Origin: Bimuria novae-zelandiae CBS 107.79
Taxonomy: Eukaryota; Ascomycota; Dothideomycetes; Pleosporales; Didymosphaeriaceae
Length of the DNA stretch: 57,781 nt
Assembly (NCBI GenBank): GCA_010015655.1
Contig: ML976688.1
Span: 316,740-374,520, forward strand
Reading direction: 5' to 3'
Part shown: in pieces, positions 1-12,009 of the stretch
Numbering within the stretch: the first letter of the stretch is position 1
Layout: every line of letters begins with the position of its first letter
Program-made: the position numbers and the translations under genes
Notes under the pieces: model-generated
Databases searched by the model: none
Seen by the model: only the letters and a program-made list of their open reading frames with translations
What the model was told of the DNA's origin: nothing

Positions 1-466
1 AATAGGAAGCTTTTCGGGGGTTTTGCAATAGGAAGCTGAGATCCTGATTACTAATCGGTTCAAAGGCGGTGAGCGCGGACTTTTGATATGCACCTCCGTA
101 ATGATCCTCTCAACGTCTCATGAAACACGTGATAAGCAAAGACCTCGCCTTCGGGATGGCGGCAGCACGAAGGGAAACCTCTAGTGAACCACTGACGGGA
201 CTCTTTTACCAAGCACACGGAGCACGCCGGCAAGCTTCAAGAACGATGCTTCTTGGCCATGGTTCCAGCCAGCAGCGTGGGCTCAGGCTTACTGTATTGG
301 ATTACGAGGCTCTCGACGAACCAACGTCGAATTCTGCGTCATGGATCATGAGAAAAAGGGTGGTGTGTTAGAGGAGAACGAGTTTCACCATGTCCTGTGG
401 CTTTGATCGAGCAGCTTGCAGGCTATCTTTGGTTCGTTAAATGATGGTGCGCACCGGATTGCCTGC
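1..466. other. Left edge, no gene recognised
   Basis: No open frame here looks like a real gene. The 83-codon frame at 120-371 has no recognisable motif. An 11 bp string AATAGGAAGCT occurs at position 1, again near 27, and once more near 57248 inside the right-hand transposon copy; this may be chance. The stretch ends at the five bases CCTGC (462-466), which repeat directly after the transposon at 1905-1909. Confidence 0.5.
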
Positions 467-498
467 CACGCGGTAAACGAAAAATCGCGCACACCAAA
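467..498. repeat. Left terminal inverted repeat of DDE element
   Basis: These 32 bp starting CACGCGGTAAACG are the exact reverse complement of 1873-1904. The repeats are free of RIP-type differences between the two ends although the body is heavily mutated. Confidence 0.9.
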
Positions 499-1872
499 AC
501 AACGCTAGTCCACCCCCGCCATGCAACACTCTGCAGCCACCTTTTTACACAAAAATAAAACTCCACACGCTACACCACTTTACGATAATATTTTACTACG
601 CAATTAATTAGATAGCCTAATTACTTAATAACCCTTATTTAAACACGCTAAAAAAGTCGCGGATTAAAGGTGCCTGCGAGTTTATGGATTTCCGCCGCAT
701 ACCCTACTATCACAACGATGTTTTTAGCTATTACGGCGTAAAACGCCGCCGGGGCTAGGAGATACTTGCTAAGGATAATATAGAGGCTAATAGGACCTAT
801 TATAATAGTATATTAACGGCGGAGAAGCGCGGTAGACCCTTAAAGCTATCTTTAGAGGACTTAGAGCGTGCTAACAAGTATTTATAAGACCTAGGATAAG
901 ACGCCCGCGTCCTTATATAAGAGTAGCTAGCATATAAATTAGATCTCGGCGTCAGTAGCAAGACCCTTAAGGAGCATCTCTATACTATAGATTACTTAAA
1001 ATGCGTTACTTATAATAAAGGCTAGGTCTCTTAGCGCGTTATAAAGCTCCGCGTTAAGTACTCTACTATTATGCTTAAAAAGTACCTTAATAAGAAGGAC
1101 TGGCGCCGCGTACGCTTCTCTAACGAGGTATACTAGAGTATAGGGCCTAAGGGCAAGATAAGGATTATTAGAAAACCTAGAGAGCGCTACTATCGCGATT
1201 ATATATAACATATATTAAATTACAACGATAAAAAGACTCTAGAGCGCCAGCACTTATAGGCCGCCATAGGCTTTAATTTTAAGAGTAACTTATACTTTTA
1301 CAACGTCCTAGGTAATAAAAATAGTAAAATAAGCCTTAAGGTGTACCGCGACGCGATCCTTAAGCGTATTATTAAGCTATAGATTTTACGCGGCGACGAC
1401 TTTGTGCTAGAGGAAGATAACAACTTTAGCTATAGGGTAGGTAAATTTTCTAATAATATTATTTATAATTAGAAGAAAACCTATGGCTTAAAGTCTTACT
1501 TTAACTATATACACTTACCTAATTTAGTATTTATAGAAAATTGCTGGCAGCCTCTAAAGTAGTATCTTAAAAGGTTCCCCTATTAGAACGTCTTTAAAAT
1601 AAGAGACCTCGCAATTAAAGGCTAGCAATTAATTAGCTAAAAATTTATAAACAAGCGCGTTAATAGCATGCCGCAAAGGCTGCAAGACTATTACGACTCT
1701 GGCGGAGAAATTATAGGTTATTAAGCTTAACACTAAACAAAAGTCATGTATATACAGATCTACATATAAAGCAAGCCTCACGGTGCGATTTGGCGTCGAA
1801 ATCGATTTAATATGGCTCGAATTTCGACTTTGTAGGGCAAATGTATGGGTGACAAAAAGCTGACTCATCTAG

Positions 1873-1904
1873 TTTGGTGTGCGCGATTTTTCGTTTACCG
1901 CGTG
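1873..1904. repeat. Right terminal inverted repeat of DDE element
   Basis: This is the exact reverse complement of 467-498. It is followed at once by CCTGC, identical to the five bases before the left repeat. Confidence 0.9.
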
Positions 1905-2559
1905 CCTGCATACCCGTAACTATGCACTGTCAGCTTGCTTCTCTCAGCGATCACCTCCGTTTTCCAATTGCAGCTTTTTGGAACTCGTGAATGTGTCGAC
2001 ACTGTCGAGCGATGGCGAGATCAATATTACGATTTCTCAGCTTTCACGAGTGGAATTGTTTTCTTGGCGCGCGCATGATCGAAAGATCAAATACTCTTTG
2101 CGACGATTTCTGCTCGCTTGGCTGCACAAGCCAAGCAGCCAACTTCCGAAGAACCAACCTATTGGTCGGCCTCCAACATCCTTGAACCTCGAGGCCTCAA
2201 CCGCCGCCGCTGACCTAGGTGGTCACAAGCCTGCACGTTGATGAGGGTCTTGGATCTGGGGTATGGCGTCGGTGAAAGCGAATAGAATCAATGAACCCCA
2301 GTCCGTTGCATCACTAGACGGATCGCGCCCGAATGTGGATTGGACGCGAGGTGCACGCGCCTTCATGAGCGGCGAGTCGAAGAGTAGTGTGCTGAGTTCC
2401 ATGTGTTAGCATGGTTAGCAGTTGCGGGGCCCGCAGAATGAGGGGATTGATAAAGAGCTGCTGCTCGCCGATTCCTACGAGGCTCGTCGAGACGCGCGCA
2501 CGCGACTTTCTGGCACCCATACTCTCGAATAGACTGCCATAACATCCAGTTGTTACACC
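1905..2559. other. Upstream region of the sugar transporter
   Basis: The 655 bp hold the probable promoter and 5' leader of the MFS gene. Overlapping frames of 60-120 codons lie on both strands but none has a recognisable motif. No TATA box stands out. Confidence 0.4.
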
Positions 2560-4548
2560 ATGGGCAAATTCATGCTCGCGCCGCCTCCGGGCACGCCTGG
2601 CAAGGCATGGTAAGTGTCAACGTTACTGGTATCGTGAATTGCGACTCACAAAACAACAGGCCCGCCATTCTGATCGGTCTATTCGTCGCCTTTGGAGGTG
2701 TCCTTTTTGGGTCAGTAACGACAACTACGACAGCTATTGCTCACATCAATCTAACTCGCTCTAGATATGATACGGGAACGATCAGTGGTATCCTTGCGAT
2801 GCCATACTGGCTCAAAGAATTCTCTACGGAGCCCAATGGTGAACTTACCGGTTCACAAGACGCTCTCATCGTATCTATCTTGTCTGCTGGAACATTCTTC
2901 GGTGCTCTTACGGCTGCGCCATTCGGAGATCTGCTCGGTCGTCGCTGGGGTCTCATGGCATCTACCGGCATTGTTTTCAACCTCGGTGTTATTATGCAAA
3001 CCGCGGCTACCGCACAGCCTTTGTTCATCGCTGGTCGCTTTTTCGCAGGTTATGGTGTCGGTCTTGTCTCTGCTCTGAGTAAGTTCCACTTCCCCAGCTC
3101 CGAAGTATGCCCATCGGCCGCGTCGATCCTCATCAACGCCGAGAACGCATGGGTCAGCCATCGGCAATTGCGTTTATAATTGCGGAGAGACTGACGAAGA
3201 GTAGTCCCTATGTACCAGTCTGAGACCTCTCCCAAATGGATTCGCGGCACCATCGTCGGCGCATATCAGCTCGCCATTACCATTGGTCTCTTTTTGGCAG
3301 CTATTGTCAACAATTCGACTAAAGGTCGAAACGACTCTGGCTCATACCGCATCCCAATTGCAGTGCAATTCTTGTGGTCCCTGATCCTCGTCACTGGGTA
3401 TGTGAAAACGTCATCATTCAGCATGTTTTAGTCTAACACAGGAATAGTCTTTTCTTCCTCCCTGAGACTCCTCGATACCTGATCAAGACAGATCGCTATG
3501 AGGAAGCTGCCAAATCATTGGCGAAGCTGCGCCGACTCCCTGCGGATGACCCAGCAGTCATTGAGGAGCTCAACGAAGTGCAGGCCAACCATCTGTACGA
3601 GATGAGCCTCGGAAAGTCTACCTACATCGAGTGCTTCAAGGGAACGTTGGGCAAGCGTCTTTTGACCGGATGCGCATTGCAAGCCCTCCAGCAGCTCACT
3701 GGTGTCAACTTCATCTGTACGTGGCCATCTCACTGATTCCGTAGCATAAGCTAATGGTTGTCAGTCTATTATGGTACACAGTACTTCAAGAATGCTGGTT
3801 TCAAGAACCCCTTCATCATCCAGGTCATCACTAACTCGGTCAACGTCGCGTCTACGTTCCCAGGCCTGTACCTTGTCGAAAAGCTCGGTCGACGCAACCT
3901 TTTGCTCATGGGAGCTATCGGCATGTGCGTATGTCAATTCATCGTCGGTGGTGTTGGTATGCACGCCGATTCCACTGTTGACTCTGGCAACGTCGATCGG
4001 GCTTCCCAGAGCGCTGCTATCGCCTTTGTGTGCATCTACATCTTCTTCTTTGCCAGCTCTTGGGGCCCTGTCGCGTGGGTCGTCACTGGCGAGCTGTTTC
4101 CCCTCAAGGCTCGTGCCAAGTGCCTCAGCATGACCACCGCTAGCAACTGGCTGCTCAACTGGGCGATTGCCTACTCGACTCCGTACATGGTCAACGAGGA
4201 GCATGCTAATCTGCGTTCCAAGGTGTTCTTCGTATGGGGCAGCTTCTGCTTCGTCTGTATCGCTTTTGTGTAAGTCCCCCTCAACAACGACCCAATGCAA
4301 GACGCTAACAGTCCACCAGCTTCTTCCTGATTTACGAGACCAAGGGTCTCAGTCTCGAGCAAGTCGACGAACTCTACGGCATTGTCAGCCTGGCGTGGAA
4401 GTCGAAGCAATTCCGCCCGCAGGTGCACTTCGCCGATCTAGACCCGGCAGATGCAAGGAAATCCAGCTTGGCGGATGCGGCGGCGAACCAGGAGAGGAAG
4501 AGGAGCGTGCAGCACGACGAGGCTCCCGTTGGAATTGAAAAAGTCTAA
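2560..4548 (+). CDS. MFS sugar (hexose-type) transporter
   Basis: Seven exons join in frame: 2560-2609, 2660-2710, 2765-3078, 3205-3397, 3448-3716, 3765-4269 and 4320-4548. Together they encode 536 residues, the usual length for fungal sugar porters. The family marks are visible: GYDTG in the first membrane segment, DLLGRRWG after segment 2, GRFFAGYGVGLVSAL then PMYQSETSPKWIRG, the PETPRYL motif, YYGTQYF, and the C-terminal YETKGLSLEQVDELYG. It should be a 12-span plasma-membrane carrier moving a hexose or related sugar, probably with protons; the substrate cannot be read from the sequence. Introns are 48-54 bp except the third (126 bp). The start at 2560 gives MGKFMLAPPPGTP and is the first ATG that reaches the conserved frame through a good splice. 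The last ~40 residues are a charged cytoplasmic tail. Confidence 0.93.
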
Positions 4549-4961
4549 TCGCCAGGCCCCAGAAGTCAATTTATGACCATCTACGCTTGATAATGTCATG
4601 GGGTAAAAAGGAGAGCGTATGGCAGGGGTTGGATACGGTGATGTGTGCTCTCGCTGTTGGGAAGCTGTTCATAGGGGCTCTTGTGCTATCCATCACTACG
4701 GTAGTATATTGATGATGCTGATTATTCTCACGGTGTCCTTTTGATGTTGTTTTGCATATGTACAGCGAGATACTGGTGCTGTCGCCATATCCCACCCTCC
4801 CAATGTCTCAAGCCCCAGATCTCGAGTGCCGCCGCCTGAGACAAATCCACGGCAATTATTGATATTCTCCACAACCGTTTTCACATTCAACCCGCACCAC
4901 AAGCTTCCTAAACGCCTTCGGCGCCCTGTCGCATCCCAAAGCTTTCTTTACTTACCACGCT
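4549..4961. other. Intergenic, convergent 3' ends
   Basis: The stretch lies between the stop of the sugar transporter and the stop of the small secreted protein on the opposite strand. It should hold both 3' ends; no gene is recognised. Confidence 0.4.
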
Positions 4962-5231
4962 TCAGCAGCCATGCGGGCACCTGCAATCCGATCGACACGC
5001 GTACGTCACGCAGCGAAAGTGGAAGTCGCTCAGCTTCTCAGATATGGAGCTTGCATCGCAATCGGGAACGCTCCCTTCGACAATCTCGCCCCTCGCATAG
5101 CGGCATGCGCGCCGGGTGGACTGGGGGACCACCTGGCCGTTGATCTTGCTGATGCATTTGCAGGAGACCGACGGCGTGATGAGAGAGAAGATGGTGATGA
5201 GAATGACGAGGAAGACGGGCACGGGTTTCAT
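4962..5231 (-). CDS. Small secreted cysteine-rich protein, candidate effector
   Basis: An 89-residue frame starts at the ATG at 5231. A longer frame in the same phase begins at 5369, but its first 46 residues are basic and polar, whereas the inner Met opens a textbook signal peptide, MKPVPVFLVILITIFSLITP, cut near Ser-Val-Ser/Cys. The mature part of about 66 residues carries up to nine cysteines: CKC at its N-terminus, then RAC, DC, RC, AC, DCRC and a C-terminal HGC. This is the profile of fungal apoplastic effectors or antifungal peptides with several disulfides. No named family can be assigned. No intron is needed. It sits tail-to-tail with the sugar transporter. Host-interaction function is an inference from size, secretion signal and cysteine content only. 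Confidence 0.7.
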   Translation of the reverse strand: MKPVPVFLVILITIFSLITPSVSCKCISKINGQVVPQSTRRACRYARGEIVEGSVPDCDASSISEKLSDFHFRCVTYACRSDCRCPHGC

Positions 5232-6486
5232 CGTGGGTGTGATGGGTGACGGAATCGAAGGTTTAGTGACGGGAGCGGAGTTACGAGCAGGTCTCTTATA
5301 ATTGTCGAGAGGCGTTTGATAACGAGTTTTAGGCCGAGTGTGAAGAGCGAGGTTGAAGCGTTCGTACACAAGGCCAGGTGAGATTTTCGAGTAGCTTGTA
5401 GACGTTGGTACACGGTACTCGGGATTTGTTCGTTCAGACTGTGCGCATGCTCGATACGTCCATGCAGTGTCGTACCAAACACGTGTGTTACCGCTATTAT
5501 TGGACCCTCTTCACACCGTCTCCAATTTATACGACTCTCGGAATTTTCACTTAGTCACGCGTAGGCACCCGTACTGAGACCAGAAGCGGCCCATTGCCGA
5601 CCCCCGCTATTTCCTACCTCCTCTCCTCCAACGCTCTGGACCCAAAATACACATACTTGGGCCAAAAGGTTTCTTTACATTACCTGCAGACCCTGCGTAC
5701 GTACACCCGTAGTTCGCGAATTTGCTCAGCTTCTCCGAGGATGAGTTGGCGGCGTAATTGATTTAATTGACCCTGGCCCTTGGGTCGGGGCAGCTATCCT
5801 TCTATGCGGGCGAGGATTGTGGTGAGTAGGGTTTGATGCTGACTACCTCCATGCTAGATGCTATAGTTGTTCGAAAGGGGGGGGGGGGGAGGTTGATTGG
5901 AGGCCGAAGTAGATGCCAAAGCTCTCCGAAGAGAGCCAACCAGGCAAGATGATATTACCCCACTAGAGATCAAATCTAGATTATAAACAAGAGTTTGAAA
6001 AAGTACTCCTGCTTCGACGTGTGGTGCAAACAAGGGAAATGAAGGAGAACCTAAAGTCACCAAGGACCAGTCACGTGCAGCACCGATTGCGATTCACAAC
6101 AATACTAACGGTAGGGCTATCTTAAGCACTTACAGCCTTGCAGTTTTACACACTAGTTATTACGCTCTCACTTTTATCAATACCTTTCTTTCCCGTAAGA
6201 GTACATACATACCATGATAACGCCCGATGCGTATCAGAATACCACCAGCGCCTATCCAAAACAGGCAAGATGTAGCCAGCACAAGCAGTACGCTATGCAC
6301 CCAATGCTTAAAGAAGAAACCGCCTCCCTCGACCATAGCCCTTCTTCACGCAGCCAGTGCAGGAACCCTCACGCCTCCACCACCGTAATGTCACACCTGG
6401 GCAGCACATTCGCCAGAGCTTGGTAGCGAGTCCTACCAAATGCCACGTCCTGCGGACATCTCCCTGCACCGCGCCTCGAGCTCATA
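5232..6486. other. Intergenic between effector candidate and ABC transporter
   Basis: About 1.25 kb, holding the promoter of the secreted protein and the 3' end of the ABC gene. A 13-base run of G lies at 5877-5889. A plus-strand frame at 6214-6426 (70 codons) has no recognisable feature and is not called. Confidence 0.4.
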
Positions 6487-9400
6487 CTACTCGCTCGCCG
6501 CCGAACCCTTCCGCTTCCGCCAAGCCTTTTGCGCCTCTGTCTGGAGAGACTCAAGCTCGCCGGAGGTCTCGCACATGGCGCGGAAGCTGCCGCCTTCTTC
6601 CCGTATAAGGTCCCACGGGTCACCAAACTGAATTACCTCGCCCTTGTCCAGCACAAGCACCTTGTTGTAATCGATGATCGTTTGCAGACGGTGCGCAATC
6701 GTAATGGTGGTGTTGTTGATCTCTCGGATAGTTTCTTGAATTTTCGTGTCCTAGAAACGTGAACAAGTCAGCAAAAGTCAGGGATAGTGGGAGCTTGTGA
6801 CAGGACCCTCGGGTACCCAGCGATGGGTAATACAGAGGCCGACTTCGTACGTACCGTTGCGTAATCGATGGACGCCGTCGCCTCGTCCATAAGCAACACC
6901 TTCGGCTGTTTGAGTAACGCCCGGGCTAGGCAAAGAAGCTGGCGTTGGCCTTGGGATAAATTGGACCCAGACTCTGTGACTGGCGAATATAGATTCCGGA
7001 AAGGGTTTTTGTTATCCGCATTTAATGCTAGGTCCATAGCGCCAGCAGGATTGTTCTGCGTGTTACCGGAGGGCATTATAATGACAGTGTCGTCGGGCGC
7101 TTCGCCTTGTTCCCAGTCGCGATTAGCCAATATTGAAGATGGGTTCACGGTCGACGCCGAATAACTGCCATTCACGTCCGCAACAACACTACTTGTTGTT
7201 GGGTTTGGAATCTCGATGGCTCTAGGGGTGCTAGGGCCCTCGGGAGTGCCAGCACCGGATGTAGCAGCCGAGGAAGGCGAAATGAGGTGTACTTCGCGGA
7301 GAGCTTGGAAGATCTCTTCGTCAGTAAACGCTCCGAAGGGGTCGAGGTTCGAGCGAATGGTGCCGCTGAAGAGCGTGGGATCTTGTGGTACCATGACGAT
7401 ATTCTTGCGCAAGTCTTCCAAGCCAATCAGACCAACGTCGATATCATCGACAATGATTTTGCCTTCTTCTGCTTCCAGAGCCCGGAAAAGCGCTAGAGCC
7501 AAGGAACTCTTCCCTGCACCAGTCCGTCCGACCACGCCGACCTTCTCGCCAGGTTTGACCTTGAAAGTGACGTTACGCAGAACAAGGTCGAAATCCGGCC
7601 GGTATCGCGTGCTGTAGTTGACGAACTCAACGGCACCTTGGCTCGGCCAATTGGTCGGAGGGCTGTTCTCTGGGATCACAGCCGGCGCTTCTTGGTCAAC
7701 GTCCAGATATTCCTTCACACGCTCTACCGAGTTCATGTTCTGCTCGTTCGCGGAATAGAGTCGCACGAACCACAGCACGTTCTCGGTGAAAGTTACGGCG
7801 TATGTGAGGGCCAGACCGGCAGCACCAGCATCGATCCGGCCAACGTTTCGGACGACAAATACGCCGGCAAAGAAAGAAACCAAGGCACCGACAACATCAA
7901 CTCGGAAAGCGAGCCATCTATTAGCGGCCCACAGATAGATAAAGGGTCGGTGCTGTGTGTTAATCTTGGTGAGGTTCTCGCGGATGAAACGTCGTTCGTC
8001 GCCGTAGGCTCTTATAGTCGTCATACCAGACAGGGTCTCGCCAAATTGCTGATAAAGAGGGCTTCGATGTACGGATTCCAGTCGTTTGAGGTCACGTGAA
8101 GAGTTCAGGTAGAACATGCCGATCAAAGCATATAATACTGTGATGAAGAAGCCGGCGATAAGGAAACCCGGAGTGATAACAGAAATCAAGATCACGATGG
8201 TGATGATAGAGGCAAGGCAGTGAACAACACCGATCGCTACAGGAGCAACCTGCGTTCAGTTAGCATGGAAAAGCGCCACCATTCATTCTTCCTGTGTTAC
8301 TCCACCATCTGCTGCGGATTGTGGTACATACCTCTTGATCCACACTCTCAATGTCCTTCGAGAACCGATTCATCAACTGACCCAACGGCGTCTGATCGAA
8401 GAATCTGAACTTGGCATGTGTAATTGCCTGAATCAACCTCTCATGTATCTTTCTCGAAGCAGCGAGTGAGCCCGCAAAAAGGAATCCTTCTCTCACGAAC
8501 GTGATAATCATGAAGATCACACCAAGGATCGCGTAGACAGTCAGATAGTATGTTGAGTCGACTTTAGTATTCGACTGTGCGAAGCTAGTCTGCTGCATGG
8601 AACCATACGAGTACTGATGTTGTACGGGCAGGCCTTGGTTGAAGAAAGGGACGTTCCAGCTACAAGTTCCACTGGTGAGGCATGTGCCGACCCCGCTGAA
8701 CGTTGGTGCATGCGTGACAGGTGACTTGTGATAGACTCCCCTGATCTGAACGTTCTTGTCGGCGTACGCGTTGGCCCAGTAGCGGATCCACACGTTGGTT
8801 GAGACAGAGGAGACCTGTTGTGCTGCAAATGAAATGGCGGCGCCGACCCAGTAGTACCAGGGACCCATAGCCCGCAGATACATCAAAATGATGCTCAGCT
8901 TCACGCCACCCTCGGCCTTGGTCTCTTCTTGTGTGTTGCTTGCTGGAGTCTTCTTAGGGTCTGCCAGGCCGTTCGCGCTCCCGTTCGTGTGATCATTGGC
9001 ATGGTCGGTTTCCTCAGCTTGATCACCCGGAATTTTCACTTTCGACGCGACCCTGGATGCTCCACGCGACACTGGTCTTGACTTGGAGAGATCCTCAATG
9101 AGTTTTCCAGAGTCGATCACCTCCGTTGCTGTACCTTGAGCCAGTACCCTTCCGTTCTCGAGCACAGCAGCGAATCCCGCTTCTGGTAAGCAGAGACTAA
9201 CATTGTGCGTGACCAGTATACATGTACGGTTGTGCATGAGCGGTCCCATTAACGCTTTGTCGAATATCCACTTCGCAGTGTGCGAATCCACGGCACTGAG
9301 GACATCGTCAAGCAAGACATGACGTGCTTTGCTGTATAGCGCACGAGCGAGCGATATGCGTTGTTTCTGGCCTCCTGAGAGTGTTACACCTTTTTCTCCA

Positions 9401-12009
9401 ACAAGAGTCTCGTCACCGGCGTCGAGGATCTCCAGATCACGCTTCAAAGAGCATGCGTCGATGACATCTTTGTACCGCTTCTCGTTGAAATGACTGGCAA
9501 AGACAATGTTGTCTTTGACAGTGCCGTTGATCAGCCAGGCCTGTTGCGCACAGTATGCAACACTTTCAGTAAGTCCAGTTTCAGGGTCAAGCTTCAAGTC
9601 TTCTCGGCTGCGACCTCCAGGAAGGTACACGTCACCTTTCAACTTTGTCATTTCACCGAGCAAAGCCATCAAAAGGGAGGTCTTCCCGGACCCTGTCGGA
9701 CCGACAATCACGTTCAGCTCGCCAACCTTGAAACAGAGATTCAAGTCCATCAACTTGAAGGCATCTGCGGCAGCCTTGTCATTCATATCCGTTCCACCCC
9801 AGCTGAACGTGCCATTTTCGAATCCAATGAGCGGCTGCCCCTCTGCGTCCTTCTTGTGCGTTACTAACTGAGCGTATTTGTCCGTCTCCGGTTCGTTGAG
9901 ATACTCCTCAATTCGATCAACGGAGACCTTGGATTCTTGAACATGGGCGACCATGTCGGCCAGCTGATCCAGGGGGATCCTAAGTATCTGGAACAAAGAC
10001 AACGCAGTGAAAGCGACGGATGGAACCAAGTCCCTCTTTTCGACCTGTGTATACACGAGGAATGAGAGGAAGGTGATCAGGATCGGCGTTCCTGACCAGA
10101 TTGTGGCAGCTATTGCCCATAGGAGGTATCGCTTCCTCAGGTTCTTCAGCTCCGTATATCGCTTCTCGTTGACCTGGCCAATGAAGCGCTGCTCCCAAGC
10201 AAAGTACTTGATAATGCGAATGTTGGTGAGCACTTCGTTGGTAGTGTGAATCCTAGCGTCCGTAGCCGCCAAGATGAGCTTCTGGATGCTCGAGAACTGC
10301 TTCGACACATAGAGGTTGACAGGGAGAAGGAGAAACATCATTCCAATACCCGCAATCGAACTGTATCCAAGGATAGTGTACAGCAATCCCACTGCGCCGA
10401 TGATCATGACCGGTGTGTTTGCCCAGAGAAAGTGTAAATAGGCGCAGATCTCGCTGACTTTGAACGCGTCGACAGCCATCAAATTAATGATGGCTCCGGT
10501 AGTAACTTGCGAGTCCGCGGGACTTTGTTCGTTCTCTTGTTGAGCCTGGTCTGCCTGACTTGTTTTCTTCTTCTTCCGACCAAACGTCATCATCCTCTTG
10601 ATCTTACTAGGCTCTGTTTCATCCTCGCTCTTTTTCACCTTCTTCTCCTCGCCTAGGACTTTATCGGCACCTGCAGCAGCTCTCCGCTTCAGCGCTTTTG
10701 CGTAGATCTCTCCGATTACAATGGCACGTAAACGAATGCAGACTTTGCGCCCGATCCACAAGGCGTGACCATCAGCGAGGGCCGAAAGGCAACCCGAACA
10801 GAAGAGCAAGGTGACATAGAACCATGCGGCGTTCTTCGGTGTGTATTCGGGCGCCTCGACGTACTCCAGGATGGCTTTCAGAAGGAGCGTCGGCGCAAAA
10901 GCGACAACACCGGATAAGGCGGCCCAGCCGCCTTGGATCAGTAGGCTACGTTTGAAGTGCTTCAGGAGGTGGAACCCAAGAGAAGACGTCTTTTTGACTT
11001 GTCGATATTGGGAAATGACGGCTGCGGCTTTGTCTTGGGGCGCCAGATTCCAAACATCGGACAGCTCATATGTTTTCTTATATCCTGTCCAAACGATAGA
11101 ATCCACCCAGGACCAAGTAGCGAGAGAAAAGACACTTGCGGTGGGTTCGCGCGAGGGTAGGATGTCGCCCTCATACTCGAGTTCGACGGCTTTGTTCCCT
11201 TTACGCGAAGACAAAGCGATGATAAGTAGAACGGAGTTGAGCGCGAAACCAGCAATGGTAAGTCGCTGTTGGAGAGGCGAACGGGGATGAATGATTGCAG
11301 ATCGAAAGACAAGGAGGGTCAAGATCCATTGGAAACCATAGATAAAGGCTGTGTGGTACCACAACCTGGGAAATGATAGCTTGCTTGTGCTCGAGGAGAG
11401 CAGCCTTAGCGAAGCTAAAGTTGCGATATACACCCAGACGACGATCCCGGTGATAGCGGCTATGCTGTCCTTGTGACCGTGCGTTCCCGTGAAAAATTCT
11501 GTCACTTGTACCCCCAATGCTGCGAGCACCGCCAATTCTTCTAGCACCACGATGGTGATTTGGCCGCGCGGTCTGGTTGGCACCATTGTGGATGCGGTCT
11601 GCCGACTGACGCTCGGCTGCAAAGCCAGCTGCTCGTTGCGTTCGAGCTCATCCTCGCTGGAATCCACCTCTTCACCGTTGTCATAGTGAGGGCTGTGTAT
11701 TGACCACGGTTGGGTGGGGTCTGCAAGTACGGTGTAGGCGTGGTAGTACTTGGAGGCTTTTGCTTCTTGGAACAGTTGGACGACGAGGTAAAGGAGCGAT
11801 ACGGCGCAGATTACGAGGGGAAATAATGTCTGAAGATAGCTGCGCAAGTTAGCATTTGATCCTGTCAAGTCTATGCCCGTCTCCATTCCCGGCCTGGATC
11901 CGATGGGTGTCCCAAGCTGCTCGGTCCATTGGACGCGCGACACTTGCTCAGGCTGCCTCCAGATTGCTGCTCTGATTCTCTTTGCGCAGATTGCATGCCG
12001 TCCCGCCAC
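6487..12009 (-). CDS. Full-length ABCC (MRP-type) ABC transporter, Ybt1/Ycf1-like
   Basis: Exons 6487-6750, 6855-8249 and 8332 to about 11839 are certain. The 5' end is not: TGCTAAC followed by TTGCGCAG at the 11840 boundary is a near-perfect branch point and acceptor, so a short upstream exon probably replaces the unspliced start at 12009. The protein, about 1,700-1,780 residues, has an N-terminal membrane domain (TMD0), then TMD1-NBD1-TMD2-NBD2. NBD1 shows Walker A GPTGSGKTS, signature LSGGQKQR and Walker B VLLDDVLSAVD, with Asp at the usual catalytic Glu, typical of ABCC. NBD2 shows GRTGAGKSS, LSQGQRQ and VLLMDEATASID. A Ser/Thr/Asn-rich insert of about 95 residues separates the NBD2 Q-loop from its signature. 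ABCC pumps move organic anions, bile acids, glutathione conjugates or metals, often into the vacuole; the substrate is unknown here. Confidence 0.92.

Larger units (their letters stand above)
467..1904 (+). mobile_element. RIP-destroyed DDE (Tc1/mariner-like) transposon
   Basis: A 1438 bp element is bounded by perfect 32 bp inverted repeats beginning CACGCGGTAAACG (467-498 and 1873-1904). CCTGC directly follows and precedes the ends, a candidate 5 bp target duplication. Between them lies a ruined transposase frame from about 685 to 1730. Read through its stops it matches the better-preserved copy at 56.0-57.1 kb, with shared strings such as RVRFS(N/D)EV, GPxGKxRIIRKP and SNLxFYNV. The first catalytic Asp has become Asn (FSNEV), and TAG replaces Trp and Gln codons repeatedly, as expected from RIP. 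It is non-functional. Family placement (DDE_3 superfamily) comes from recognised motifs, not from a search. Confidence 0.85.

Noticed and set aside
996..1211. 71-codon minus-strand frame with hydrophobic content
   Set aside because: It lies antisense to the RIPed transposase; the frame is an artefact of AT enrichment.
5877..5889. Run of 13 G as a possible regulatory quadruplex
   Set aside because: A single homopolymer without further G-tracts is more simply a slippage tract or sequencing-prone site.
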